A stretch of 35,689 nt of DNA from Lenisia limosa. Taxonomy: Eukaryota > Breviatea. Of this stretch, positions 1-10,500 are shown piece after piece (within the stretch, counting starts at the first letter, position 1; each line of letters opens with the position of its first letter). The stretch is taken from assembly GCA_001655205.1 (NCBI GenBank), contig LPNZ01011377.1, positions 1-35,689 on the forward strand. The letters are read 5' to 3'. The translations under genes and the position numbers were made by a program. The notes beneath the pieces are model-generated. The model made no database searches. It saw only the letters and a program-made list of their open reading frames with translations, and was not told the origin of the DNA.

Positions 1-127
1 AAGAGATATTGGATAATAGTATAGTACTAATTCACCCATTCACCAACTCTGTGCACATAGCTTTCTGCGTGCCTCCCCAGTAATAATAGCATAGCTAGCG
101 CTTGCTAGCTATGAAACACCTGCTCAC

Positions 128-1438
128 ATCTTCTCGAAAGACGAACATCATCATCAGCCTCCACGAAGACGGCAAAATCAATGAGCTCCCTCACTCGTGC
201 GTCCTATGCTGTCAAAGAAGTAAAGCGTAAACTATGCTGTCAAACAAGTAAAGCGTAAACTATAATCCCTGTAGTGCTTAAAATAAACAGGCATCATACG
301 GGCACTTGTTTGTTTTTTAAGATCAAACGCCACGTCAAAAAAAGGTTTGTTTATGTTACCGTATGCCAACAAAACTACAGCCCAGTTGCCAACATATAAG
401 GTAAAAAGACCTTCGATGACAACTACGTCTGCTGGACCGACGGTTCGCATCTCACTGGTCCTGGAAGCATGAAACAAGAGTGAGGTTATGCTTAGGTTTG
501 TGTCGGGGAATAAGCGAATAAGAGACTGGTGAGGGTTCACAGAATAAAGCTTGACTCCAACCACGCCAGTGACAAACCGTGAAGATGTGGTGAAGTCATA
601 CACCGGGTGTGAGGCGACAAGGCCATGCTTCAAGTCTGAAACAACCTGGAAGAACAGGTCGTGGTCGAAGGCTTCTACAGGGGTTAAGACAAACCATTTG
701 AAATCAAAAAGAGAACTCCTTCACTTCAAGGAATTAATTAATATAATGCTACAAGGAAATATGATCAAAATTCAAGATAATTAATCATTGACATTAATTT
801 CCGAAAGCAGTTGAAAGAGCACGATATATATACAACACATCCGGAAGCATTATTGCGTGGCGAGCCATGAAGAAAGAAAGGAAAAGATAAAGTAGGTTGG
901 TGTGTTTCTAATGACTCTATTTAGGGATCCAGTAAATTCCAGGCAATAAAACGTGGCAATCAATTTACAAATGCAATGGGGTCAATCCTTCTTGATTCAA
1001 TTCAAAAGTCAATCTTTTCCGAAGTCCTCTCCTCCATCCCAACCGGGGAGATCAAAGTTGTAGGTGGTTTTGTTTACATCGTCAGGGACTGGGGTATAGA
1101 ACATGTCTTGCTGGAGAAGGGAAACTTCCCCACATTCACTGAAAAAGGTGAGAACAGTTCCATGAGAAAAAAACGTTACTAACCTCGCAAGCTCCACAAT
1201 ATTCTTGGCTAAATAGGTTTTACCTGATCCTGATCCTCCAGCCACTCCTAGAAGGGTTAAAGAGACACCCTGTAAATAATGCTTGCTTGTCAACAACGGA
1301 AACCCAAATCAGTTCTCCAATAAAAACATTCAATTCTTCAAGAAAAGAAAAAACGGTGGGTAATTCCTTCTCAAAAATAAAAATGTGACAACAAGAAAAA
1401 AAAAGAATCCGTCTTTTGCTTACCAATGATGTAGACAT
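128..1438 (-). CDS. Uridine kinase-family P-loop nucleoside kinase (partial, 3' end off window)
   Basis: Family members phosphorylate uridine/cytidine with ATP or GTP in pyrimidine salvage. Exons read on the minus strand: 1438-1424, 1269-1184, 1138-1044, 674-578, 460-394, 203-128; all five joins keep phase. The start ATG at 1438 begins a 5-codon exon. Seen in the spliced protein (about 145 aa): Walker A GGSGSGKT at residues 16-23, QQDMFY, the family motif YNFDLPEAFD built across an intron, PVYDF, VVVIEGLF, and a lid-like VRELIDFAVFVEADDDVRL. These match the uridine kinase order closely. The last exon probably ends at AGAAGAT before GTGAGC; the rest of the protein, about 60 aa in typical members, lies left of position 1. 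Introns of 45 and 117 nt are multiples of three with no in-frame stop. A related phosphoribulokinase/uridine-kinase-fold enzyme is the alternative. Confidence 0.9.
204..259. repeat. 28-bp tandem duplication carrying the 3' splice site
   Basis: Two adjacent copies (204-231 and 232-259) differ at one base. On the minus strand each copy ends in a pyrimidine-rich tract plus GACAGCATAG, so the acceptor of the last visible kinase intron is present twice in a row. Phase requires the copy ending at 204. Confidence 0.9.
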
Positions 1439-1811
1439 TTGAGGATGTCTCTGACAGAATACTGCTAACTAAATAGATGACCAAAAACTGTAAAGAACAC
1501 TTACTTAGGAATGAAAAGATCACAAACACAAAAAGATATAGTCTAGTCATCTTTCTCTAATGATTGTGCGATTGTGTCAGGTGGTTGTTTACTTGTAGCA
1601 TACTGGCTTCCGATGGGAACAGCCAGCTTTTATAGTTCCGGTACCGTCGATATTTTTCGATAAAACTTGTAGGATTTCAGCCTCTTTTTGCACTCTGTAG
1701 TTCTTTCTCCATTGTAGTACAACTCCTCTCTCGTCGTCCTCGTTGTCGCCTTGTAGTAAAAAAAGGTCGTATAATCTTATCTTGTAATAGGTGTTGTTTT
1801 GTGAAGCGGCC
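1439..1811. other. Divergent intergenic region
   Basis: This stretch separates the kinase (minus) from the membrane protein (plus) and must hold both promoters. I see no clear TATA box. A segment near 1636-1700 (ccggtaccgtcgatattt and onward) is loosely similar to the TATCGATA-containing intronic repeat at 3551-3616, but the match is weak. Confidence 0.5.
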
Positions 1812-4800
1812 ATGGTGAAGTATGCGTTACTTTGCCTTGTTTTGGCCTTTTTAGGATTTTCAGAGGTAAGAGAAGGGAAGGGAAATTTCTCGTATGACGT
1901 TTCAGGTTTTGGGTATCGCTACTTCCCCGCCAACTGGCTTTGCCTCCGCCGTTGATGGTGACATTATTACACTTTCTTGGGATGTACCATCCACAAATAC
2001 TCCGACCTACATTTTGACTGTAAGTTGTAGATTTTTTGTGCTCGTCTATGTTCATATCATAATGCTGCCTTTCTATAATTGCGTTGTTGTAGTGTGTGGT
2101 CGTAGCCACTGGAGTGATAGTGGATGTTAAATAGACATGGTTGTTTTGGGATAATTCCACCAGGACTAAGGAGTAAATGCTTATTTTTGAAAGAAATGAT
2201 GCTTTCACCCCCGTTTTTTCAACCACTACAGGACAATATTCTATTTATATTTACCCCCCCCCCTCCAGTCCGGCAGTGTCCTTGATGACATGGATGCCAC
2301 ATCACCGTATGTCTTTGTTGCGCCAGTGAGAGACACCTACGCATTTGAGCTGAAAGCACAAGCCACTGGTGGGGGCGGGGAGGGGGGGATGAGCAATAGT
2401 AGATGGAGAGCATATCTTGCAGTGGGTGAGACTGTTCACGTCAGTATTACTGGCGCTTGGTCTGATTGGGATAGGTGAAGATCTTTCAAGTGCAGTGTCC
2501 ACGTCAGTTGACGCCACTGTGGGTACAATCTTCCCTGCCGTCAACACCACGCTCATTGAGGCTACACATAACTCATTGTCGGTTGATTTCGAGCACAATC
2601 CAAATGTCCAGTTCAAGAGCGAGGTGAATGTGGTGCAACTTAAAAAAGGTGATACTTTGGATGCTCAATAGTATTGCCACAACATACTAGAACTTCCATC
2701 TTGGGATGGAAGAGTCTCTGATACAGTATTGCCGAACAGACTGGTCTGTGTATCTATTTATTCTTTTGAAGTCCTTAAGTTTATCAAAGGAAGCATACAG
2801 AGTTGATTTGTTGGTTTCATTATTTCCCCATTTTTCACCCCCCTCCCCCCCCAGGTGCGCTACAAAGTCCATGTCCAGATTTCAAACCAATCCAGTGGTG
2901 CCAAAGAGTGCCAATATTGGAACCTGGCCCAGACCCACGCGACCTGTCGCGGCTTGAAGTGGAATACAAACTATAAAATCCAGATCTATGCTCATTGGGT
3001 ATGGGGTGGCTCAGTTGGACTGGTGCCTAAATAACCTCTTTCCATTTTTTTTTACAAATATTTAGCTCTTTTGACCTTTTAGGATGGAAGCCACAACCCA
3101 TACGAGAGGATTCAACCTCGGTTTGATACCGGACCTCCACCCCCTTGCGCCACACCCACGCCGCCAGAGATTGAAAACGGCTTTGCCAATTGCACTACCG
3201 GTAGTCCTGACGCTAGCTCCAAGTGCACTGCCGGGTGCTTTCTCGCAGCTCAAATGTGTGATTGGAGCGGTATCTCAGGCAGCCATAATATCGAAGTCTT
3301 CTTGCTATCATTTCATANNNNNNNNNNNNNNNNNNNNNNNNNNNNNNNNNNNNNNNNNNNNNNNNNNNNNNNNNNNNNNNNNNNCTATCATTTTTCACGA
3401 TTTTTCCATTACCCTACTATCATTAGTCATGTTCCAGATTGGACCGTTCGACCACCTTCGACTGTAACACGTCGGACTTGTCATGGCCGACTATGAAGTG
3501 CATTGGTGGGTTACACAATAGGGCTGCACTTCGGTTGTAAAAAGACCGGTAAAATATCGATAGTTTTCGAGGCTTTTATCGATAAAATCAGTCTTTTTTC
3601 GAACCAAAGTGAAGCCATAGTTACAAATAATATCGGATTTGACTATGCAAGATAACCCAGTCTTTAATGATACACTTTCTGTAATTACTATCAAATCAGC
3701 AGTGTTAATCCCTCTAGACGCAAAGACTCCCAAAGCATCATCGTCCAAGTCTGGTACTCTGTACACAATTAACTCGAATTTTGGTAACACGAGCCCATCC
3801 AAAATTGTCATGAATATCACGCACCCTTCTCCATACTTCTTCAAGCAGTTCGTGTGGACGGGTGATGAGGTGGTCTCGCCTCTACACTTTGACATTTCGG
3901 ACAGTGTTGATGTAGGCAATGTCTTCAGTTCTTTTTTGACATTCAACAGTCTCGTTGTTTCATTGTTGCAGATAAACAAGATTCTGAACACCAATTGGCA
4001 ATTTTTCTACGCTGACGGTTCGTCTAAGACCCCTTCGGACAATTTCAACACGTTCTTACCCAAATGCTCCATTCATGATGGCGAAATGGCCCTCTGCAAC
4101 CAGGACTTTGCGTACGGTGACTGCACGTAGGCAGGGTTGTTTGGACTTACTTGGTGCTGGTGCGTCTCAATGTTAAGAAGACAAAGGACTGTATTTTCTT
4201 ACTTGATTTATTTCACACTGTGAGACACTAGAGTTTCACATGACATTGAGAGAGAATTTGTGTTGTTTCCCCATTCTTCGCCATTGTAACCTAGCTTCAG
4301 GTATTGCGAGGCAACCGCTGACTGTGATAAATATGACTGTCAAATGGAAGAGCCATGGGGGGCCACAGTGTCGACTTCGTACCTCGACGTCATTGTCGAC
4401 TATAATGTGGGAGGGAATAACGATACAAAAGGATGATTTAACACTCCTACCAAACTATTCTCATTTACATTATACCATTTTAACACGCTTTTAGTTCTAC
4501 GACTATTACACCTACTACATTATGTACAATGGTGAGTTGATTGCCGAGGATGCTGGTGCCCCACCTTACATTTTCACGGTATGGATGACTTGTATTATAC
4601 CTTGAACATGTGAGGCATTTTAATGCAACAGGTGCCTGTGGCTGAAAATGGTACAGTGGGTGTCGCCCAAGACTACGCCAACTACTATGACCAGTCTCCC
4701 TTTACAGAGTTCTCCGTTGTAACCACTTTCCCTGAGCCCAACGGTCTGTTTTGTGAAATAATGTTGACTGTTTTGCCTACAAATATTTTTATTTAATTAC

Positions 4801-7246
4801 TCCATAGCCCCTTTTCGGATAAACTTCTTGCTATTCCGTAAGCTAACCCGTCAGGTACACTTGCTTCATCTATCCGTATCACTAAGGCGTATGCTGCTTA
4901 CTTCGACCTGCAGTTTAACGGAACAATGTACCCCGACCTCTTTCAGATTCACAGCAAAGCTAGTGAAATTGACGGTGACTCTGTTGCTACGTGTGAGGTG
5001 TGATTGGGGGCAATTTGGTTGTCTTCTATCGGTATGAATATTGTCTATGGTGTAAGTCCTTGCTGCCAATCATTCGTTCCATTCACATCACAGTGTTATG
5101 ACGGGTTCACCAACACCACCATGATTTGTGGATGCGAGGGTTTGAAGAGCTACACCAAGTATAACGTTTCCTTTGCCGGCTTCTATGTGGGTATTACTGT
5201 CTGACTCCTCATTCTTCTCATTTACACCAAAATCAACATCATCATTATCATAGTGTTTATCTTTTTTCGTTATCATGACGATACAGGATGCTGGCGTGTA
5301 TGGGGACGTGATCTACCAAGAAGTGGCCACAAAGAGTGTTTGTGGAAATGGCATCATTGAAGACGCTGAAATCTGTGACCCCAAGGTAAGCTGTTTTTGC
5401 GTTCAAGGCCTTTTTGACAAAAAGGTTAACAATTATATACTCATGTTCGGTCTAGATCTCCAGCACGGCTTGCTTAGAGTGCACTGAGGTTGCGGACAAT
5501 TGGGAGTGTTCCGCAGAGAAATGTACTCGTGTTGTTGAGAGTCAAGATTGCTTTGCAGTGGGTTGGTAATTCAATTCTACATTGTAATTTCCGTTGTTTG
5601 ACGTTCTTAGTCTCTCCTCCCATTAAATTAGAATTTTTTGTGATATGATACGTGCCATTTTATTTGAGATGAGAATGCACCCACACTGGTTTTTCGGGTT
5701 GGTTTGACCCTTAGACGCCACCCCCGTCCATTGCAGCTAGCTGTGCCAAGTGCTCAGAGGACAACCCTCTGTTGTGTGAAGTATGTGTCAATGACGATTA
5801 CACCCCCCTTGGTATGGGACTAAAATCATTTATTCGTGCTGCATGTTGATACCAACGAAGTTTAAACTACTCCAAGACTCTTGTATTAAGCTATAACTCT
5901 TCTGCATTAAGTAAATAACAAGAATGGTTTGTAATAATACACTCTAGTATAGTGCTATCTAATACAAAGTAATTGTGAGATAATGGCCCTTCAGGTGCAA
6001 GCTGCTTTAAGGAAATTGCCATTCCCCTCCCCGGTTTCTCCACCGAGAATTACGCTGTCCAATTCGAATCCATGACAGTCATCCTTCCTCCTGAGACCCT
6101 GGTCTATGCCTCACTCAAACTCCGACCCCTGCAAGCCAGAGACGTGACCCTTCCTTCGTTACTTTACGGTGGCGGCTTTGACTTGGGACTTGGTATGCCT
6201 CTTTTTGTTTCTGGGTCTGCCCACCAACAAAATAATAGCATTCTCACATTTTTCAGTTTCGCCATCTGACAACCAAATGGTTTCAGTGAAGCTTGAAAAC
6301 TACGCCACCATGAGTGTCACAATCGGACTGGTTGGCTTGGCGTGATCTGGGGTGCATTATGAAGCTATATATATCAAATGAAGCCGAGTTTGTGTTGCCT
6401 CGCTTAGTAATCTGGTGCCATTTTCGTGAGTTTGTCACATGGTAAATAGACGAGCTGATTCCCATTTCACATCTCTTTTCAGCTTCCCGAAGGCAATGAT
6501 GCTGATCTGCTGATCTACGTTGACAATGAGTGGGTGAGAGGACCCGAGACGTGTGACACCGCGCCCCCTGCAACAACCTACGATGCCAACTCTGGTAGGC
6601 TCCTTTCTCTAGTAATATCATATGAGCGATGCTTTTCTGACCAGCTTAATTTCTTAAGGAATCTTGACCACCTATTTCTGCCATATGACGCCAATGGTCA
6701 TTGGAGAGTTAGATTCAAATGAGTGAGCGGGCGGTTTTTCCAACACCATCACCACCACGTCTCTCACCGCCCAGGTCCTCGTCATCACTTTATCTCATTG
6801 GCGGGGCGGCAGTGATTGCCGGCGCTGGCGCTGCTTCTATTGCGGCTGTGTCTCTGAAGAAGAAGAAGGTGTCTGAAGTCTCTGCCAAAGAGGTGGGTGG
6901 GACTGTTCACTCCATATGTCAACCGTGTATATGAGGGCGTTTTCAGGGGACGGAGGGGGTTGTCAGAAGGAAACTGAAAATGGACTTACGCACAATTCTA
7001 AACAGGTGGTCTCACACTCATTTTCTGGATTATAATAAGAGCAACAGTTCCTTGACTAAGTTATTTGTGATCCTGTTCCAACCAGTTTATCCACTCCTTG
7101 ACCCTCTAGATGACCTCGGTTTCTTAAGTTTGGTAAATGTGGTTCCTTTTGCGGTTTTGATAGTTTTTTTGAGGCAGGTTGGCCTGATGATACAGATTCT
7201 CAACTTTCAAGAGAACAGGGTATTCTTACCGTCATGGGCATTATGA
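1812..7246 (+). CDS. Type I membrane protein with FN3-like, sushi-like and CGNG cysteine-rich modules
   Basis: Likely a surface receptor or adhesin. About 23 exons: 1812-1865, 1906-2019, 2269-2368, 2475-2623, 2855-2998, 3083-3269, 3438-3505, 3652-3911, 3972-4126, 4301-4406, 4495-4578, 4632-4743, 4855-4997, 5094-5186, 5287-5385, 5456-5557, 5715-5811, 5995-6192, 6257-6330, 6483-6594, 6659-6722, 6775-6892, 6947-7246. Nearly all joins keep phase. The protein (about 975 aa) starts with signal peptide MVKYALLCLVLAFLGFSE. FN3-like strands follow (PPTGFASAVDGDIITLSWDV; TNYKIQIYAHW), then a sushi-like IENGFANC with a later SWPTMKC, further FN3-like exons (DYYTYYIMYNGE), CGNGIIEDAEICD, clustered Cys exons, and a GA-rich transmembrane helix followed by KKKK at about 6860. 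Uncertain: exons 6-7 flank a gap and their phase is not closed; the exon 16/17 junction has two options; the last exon may contain another intron. Confidence 0.8.
3318..3384. other. Assembly gap (67 N)
   Basis: Lies between the two halves of the sushi-like module. The flanks both read ctatcattt, so the gap may sit in a repeat. A short exon or the missing phase of the sushi join could be hidden here. Confidence 0.95.
3551..3616 (+). repeat. Dispersed 66-bp intronic repeat, copy 1
   Basis: AAAATATCGATAGTTTTC at one end and GTGAAGCC at the other. The same 66-bp arrangement occurs at 9293-9358 with scattered substitutions. It contains the palindrome TATCGATA. This copy lies in an intron of the membrane-protein gene, sense to it. 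Confidence 0.8.
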
Positions 7247-7280
7247 TAATGATGAGAATTTGATACTCATTTGAAGCACC

Positions 7281-7286
7281 AATAAA
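7281..7286 (+). promoter_or_regulatory. Candidate polyadenylation signal AATAAA
   Basis: AATAAA lies 35 nt after the last stop codon of the membrane-protein gene. The position is right for a 3'-end signal; there is no transcript evidence. Confidence 0.4.
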
Positions 7287-7290
7287 CATT

Positions 7291-7370
7291 GGACCTTGTT
7301 AACACCCATGACATTGCTGGTGGAGATTAGGGACCTTGTTCACAGCCATGACATTGCTGGTGGAGATTAG
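7291..7370. repeat. 40-bp tandem duplication
   Basis: Copies 7291-7330 and 7331-7370 (ggaccttgtt...ggagattag) differ at two bases. It sits in the interval between the convergent membrane-protein and RING genes, just past a candidate polyadenylation signal. Confidence 0.95.
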
Positions 7371-7557
7371 TTGGCGTCGAGGTGCTAACGTGGTAGTTAG
7401 AATGGGAACCTTAACTTCACTTTGAAAATGAATATTTTTCAATACATAATCTTGATAATACTGTCACAGATACTCTGCCATTTTCAAAACTCCCTATGTA
7501 GTCAGTTGATGAATGCGAAACCCAGTATAGCAGAGAGCTTTACAAACCAGAGCGTAG

Positions 7558-10500
7558 TTATAGATCCCGGAGTGCGTCAACGTCTTTGAGGGCTTCGGCA
7601 ACATCCGTGGAGGCTCTTTGGATCTCCCTCGATACCATTTCAAGAACCTAGCAAGTAAGCCCTAGGGAGGACAAACGCAAAAAGACAAGGTTGTGGGTGA
7701 GGCAGTTTTGCATAACTATAATCTAGGAACAGGGAGCAACAGATGATTTATCAATAGATCATATAGAGGCACTCAGAAAGTTCTGTGAACAAAGTTGCAA
7801 ATGATTGGGTGAATTAACAGTCCTATAAGCGGGTGTGGAAGGCTTCAGCCCGATTCAACCTTGTTTTATATCTCATCTCTATAAGATATTTAGAGTATAA
7901 TATCATATATCATACACAGTATATCATCAACACAAAATTCGCTGCTCAGATGCGCATACAGTATTTTTGTATTCGAATTTTGAGCAGACGGCATCGAAAG
8001 ATGGACATTCATAGGCAGTTCGGCCATCGGAATCGTCATCACATTCCTAAGGTTGGAATAAAGCAAACAACAACAAGACATAATACTCCATATCAGACAT
8101 CTTACGAACCGAACAAATAACTGATGAGTTGCTGCTTTTGACACAACGTTTACAGAACACGTGGCCGCACGGAACTAGAACCTGGAAGGTGAAAGTCATA
8201 ATTGTTGGATGAAATGCACAACGCGATAGAAGCTTACATGAGCATCTTCACAGATTCGGAGACACTCCAGACAGGACAATGACCCCTAGATGGATAACCT
8301 AGCTGGGATGGATTGTCAAAAAACAATGACACCGTCAATTGCCCGCACTCATTGCCGTTTGGCCCACCTCCATAGCACGGTCGGCTCTCGACATTTCCTC
8401 ACTGGCCTTGACCAAGGCGTCTAAAGCCGTTTTGGCGCTGATGACGTGTTGGTGGACGTCGCTGCCGGAGAGTTTTTCAATCAACATGGATGTCTAGGGA
8501 TTAAGATGAAGACAATCACACTGGTCAGAGACAATATTACGTCTGAATTTTTATTTTTGTGTTTACCTTCGCTGCACTTGCCTTAGCCGCCTCCAACTCG
8601 TCTTGCATCTGTACAATAAAGTCAAAGCTGAGTCTAGAATCAAAATGCAAGAGATACCAACCTGCATGTTTTTAGCTTTCTGCATTCTGAAGTCAGCAAG
8701 AAGTCTGGCCCTATCCTGGTCGACTTCGGTGTATTGCAGCGTTAGGGAGGCCAGAGACGCGTCAAGTGACGCAACACGCTCGTTTTCCGCCTGCACTGTT
8801 AACGCTAAACTGAATCATAACAACACCATACAGTGCTAGTGAGTATGTATCACACACTCTTTTCCCGCTTTATACCTTGAGGTTTTTCTCCATCTGCTCA
8901 AGCGAGAACTGGTCCTGAGTAACGAGGTCATCACCCTTGGCCTGGATTGCGGTCTGAATTGTGACCATCCGGTTAAATAGTATTCTGCCATATGGGTCGT
9001 GATTCGGCAATAAAAAGAAAAGAATAAGGCCCACAATCATCATTTCTAGCTTGGTTCTCCGGGTGCGTTCCGAATTGAGCTCATTGGTAAGGCTTTGAAT
9101 GGCATCGTTGGCATCCTGGTTCTTTTGTTCGGTAACCTGCACGATAACAACATTAGAACGTATTGCCTTTGTGCTTCCGACATTTTGGATAATTGCCCAC
9201 CAAATGCTGTTGAAGCTGTAGTTTGAGCTGATGAGCTTCCTCCTCCAATGCAATTGCGTGTCTGGAGCATAACGGGTGGGGGTAAGGCTTGGGAAAATAT
9301 CGATAGTTTTCCAGGGTTTATCGAGAAGCTCAGTCTATTTTTGAACCGAAGTGAAGCCCTGGGGGGGNNNNNNNNNNNNNNNNNNNNNNNNNNNNNNNNN
9401 NNNNNNNNNNNNNNNNNNNNNNNNNNNNNNNNNNNNNNNNNNNNNNGTCCTTCTCTCGCCGTCCCTTTTCCACTTTTTGGCTGTCAATTTCCTCTGAAAG
9501 ACTCTCAGCTTTAGCTTTCCACTCCATCATCTTTGTTTCGGCTGAGAAGAATTAGTAAAACATGGCCTTTCAAATGATAAAGAATTCCACATATACATAT
9601 CATATATGATGATATGATATGATATATAGTACTAGTATATAGTGTACGATATACTACTTGACAAATATAGAGATTTAAATCTTGGTATCACAACAAGCTC
9701 TCAACATAATATCGATATTTTGACCAGTTTTACCGGATTTAAGCCGATCTTCAATTTCAAGTGTTACTTTACTGGAGTCTCTTTTGGCAACCTGGAACAG
9801 TTATTTAAAGCAGCCAGAAAGAGGTGGAGTCCCCTCCATACCAAAAGCGCAACCTTCATATCTTCCATCAGGCGTTCCGATTCATCACCCGTGTTTTGGG
9901 CCAAATGGGCTTGTTTCTGATTACGAGATAACATATATTATATGATATTTGATATACAATGTTGATGCTTTCAGAGTTGGGGGTACAAAAGGCAATAACG
10001 TTGTCCCTAATTGGGCATCCCCTGTTACTTGTGCGTAATCTCTCTCCAGTTGTAGTTCGTCTTTCTCCCGTCTGCATTTCTCAAGGGCTGTTGACATACC
10101 GACCAAGTCTTTCTGAAGGAAAATAAGTTCTTCCCAAAAGTTAGATTCAAACAGACCTGGAACCTTTCAGCTGATTCAGAAAAATGCCGAGCTTTCTCCT
10201 CCTCCTGGGCTAACTTCTCCAAAGCTTGTCTGAGATTGTTCATAGAGAGAAAACAGATGACAAAATAGTGCAATTGCTCAAAGAGAGAAAACAGATGACA
10301 AAATAGTACAATTGCTCAGTTTTTTTGGTGTTCACTTTCATCAGAAAAAGGGATAATACGATGAACTTGTCAACCAAAGCGTCATATAGTCACCCTCTCA
10401 TACGAGAGCTGTTTTCCGTTATTGCTACTGTTGCTGGAAAGCCGGGTATATTCGATTTGCTTTAATTGAAGCTAAAAATTTTAATAAAAGAGGGCGAATG

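Noticed and set aside
2475-2490. A 16-nt intron in the membrane-protein gene
   Set aside because: It bridged the frames, but a normal 106-nt intron (2369-2474) also closes phase and gives a better FN3-like end.
3254-3496. Open frames running through the N gaps here and at 9368, 11293, 12512 and 26700
   Set aside because: N codons cannot contain stops, so these frames are artefacts; only the splice-supported parts were used.
4801-4854. Extra exon starting at CCATAG in the membrane-protein gene
   Set aside because: It would need a 17-nt intron. Reading 4744-4854 as one intron joins PEPN to GTLASSIRITK in phase.
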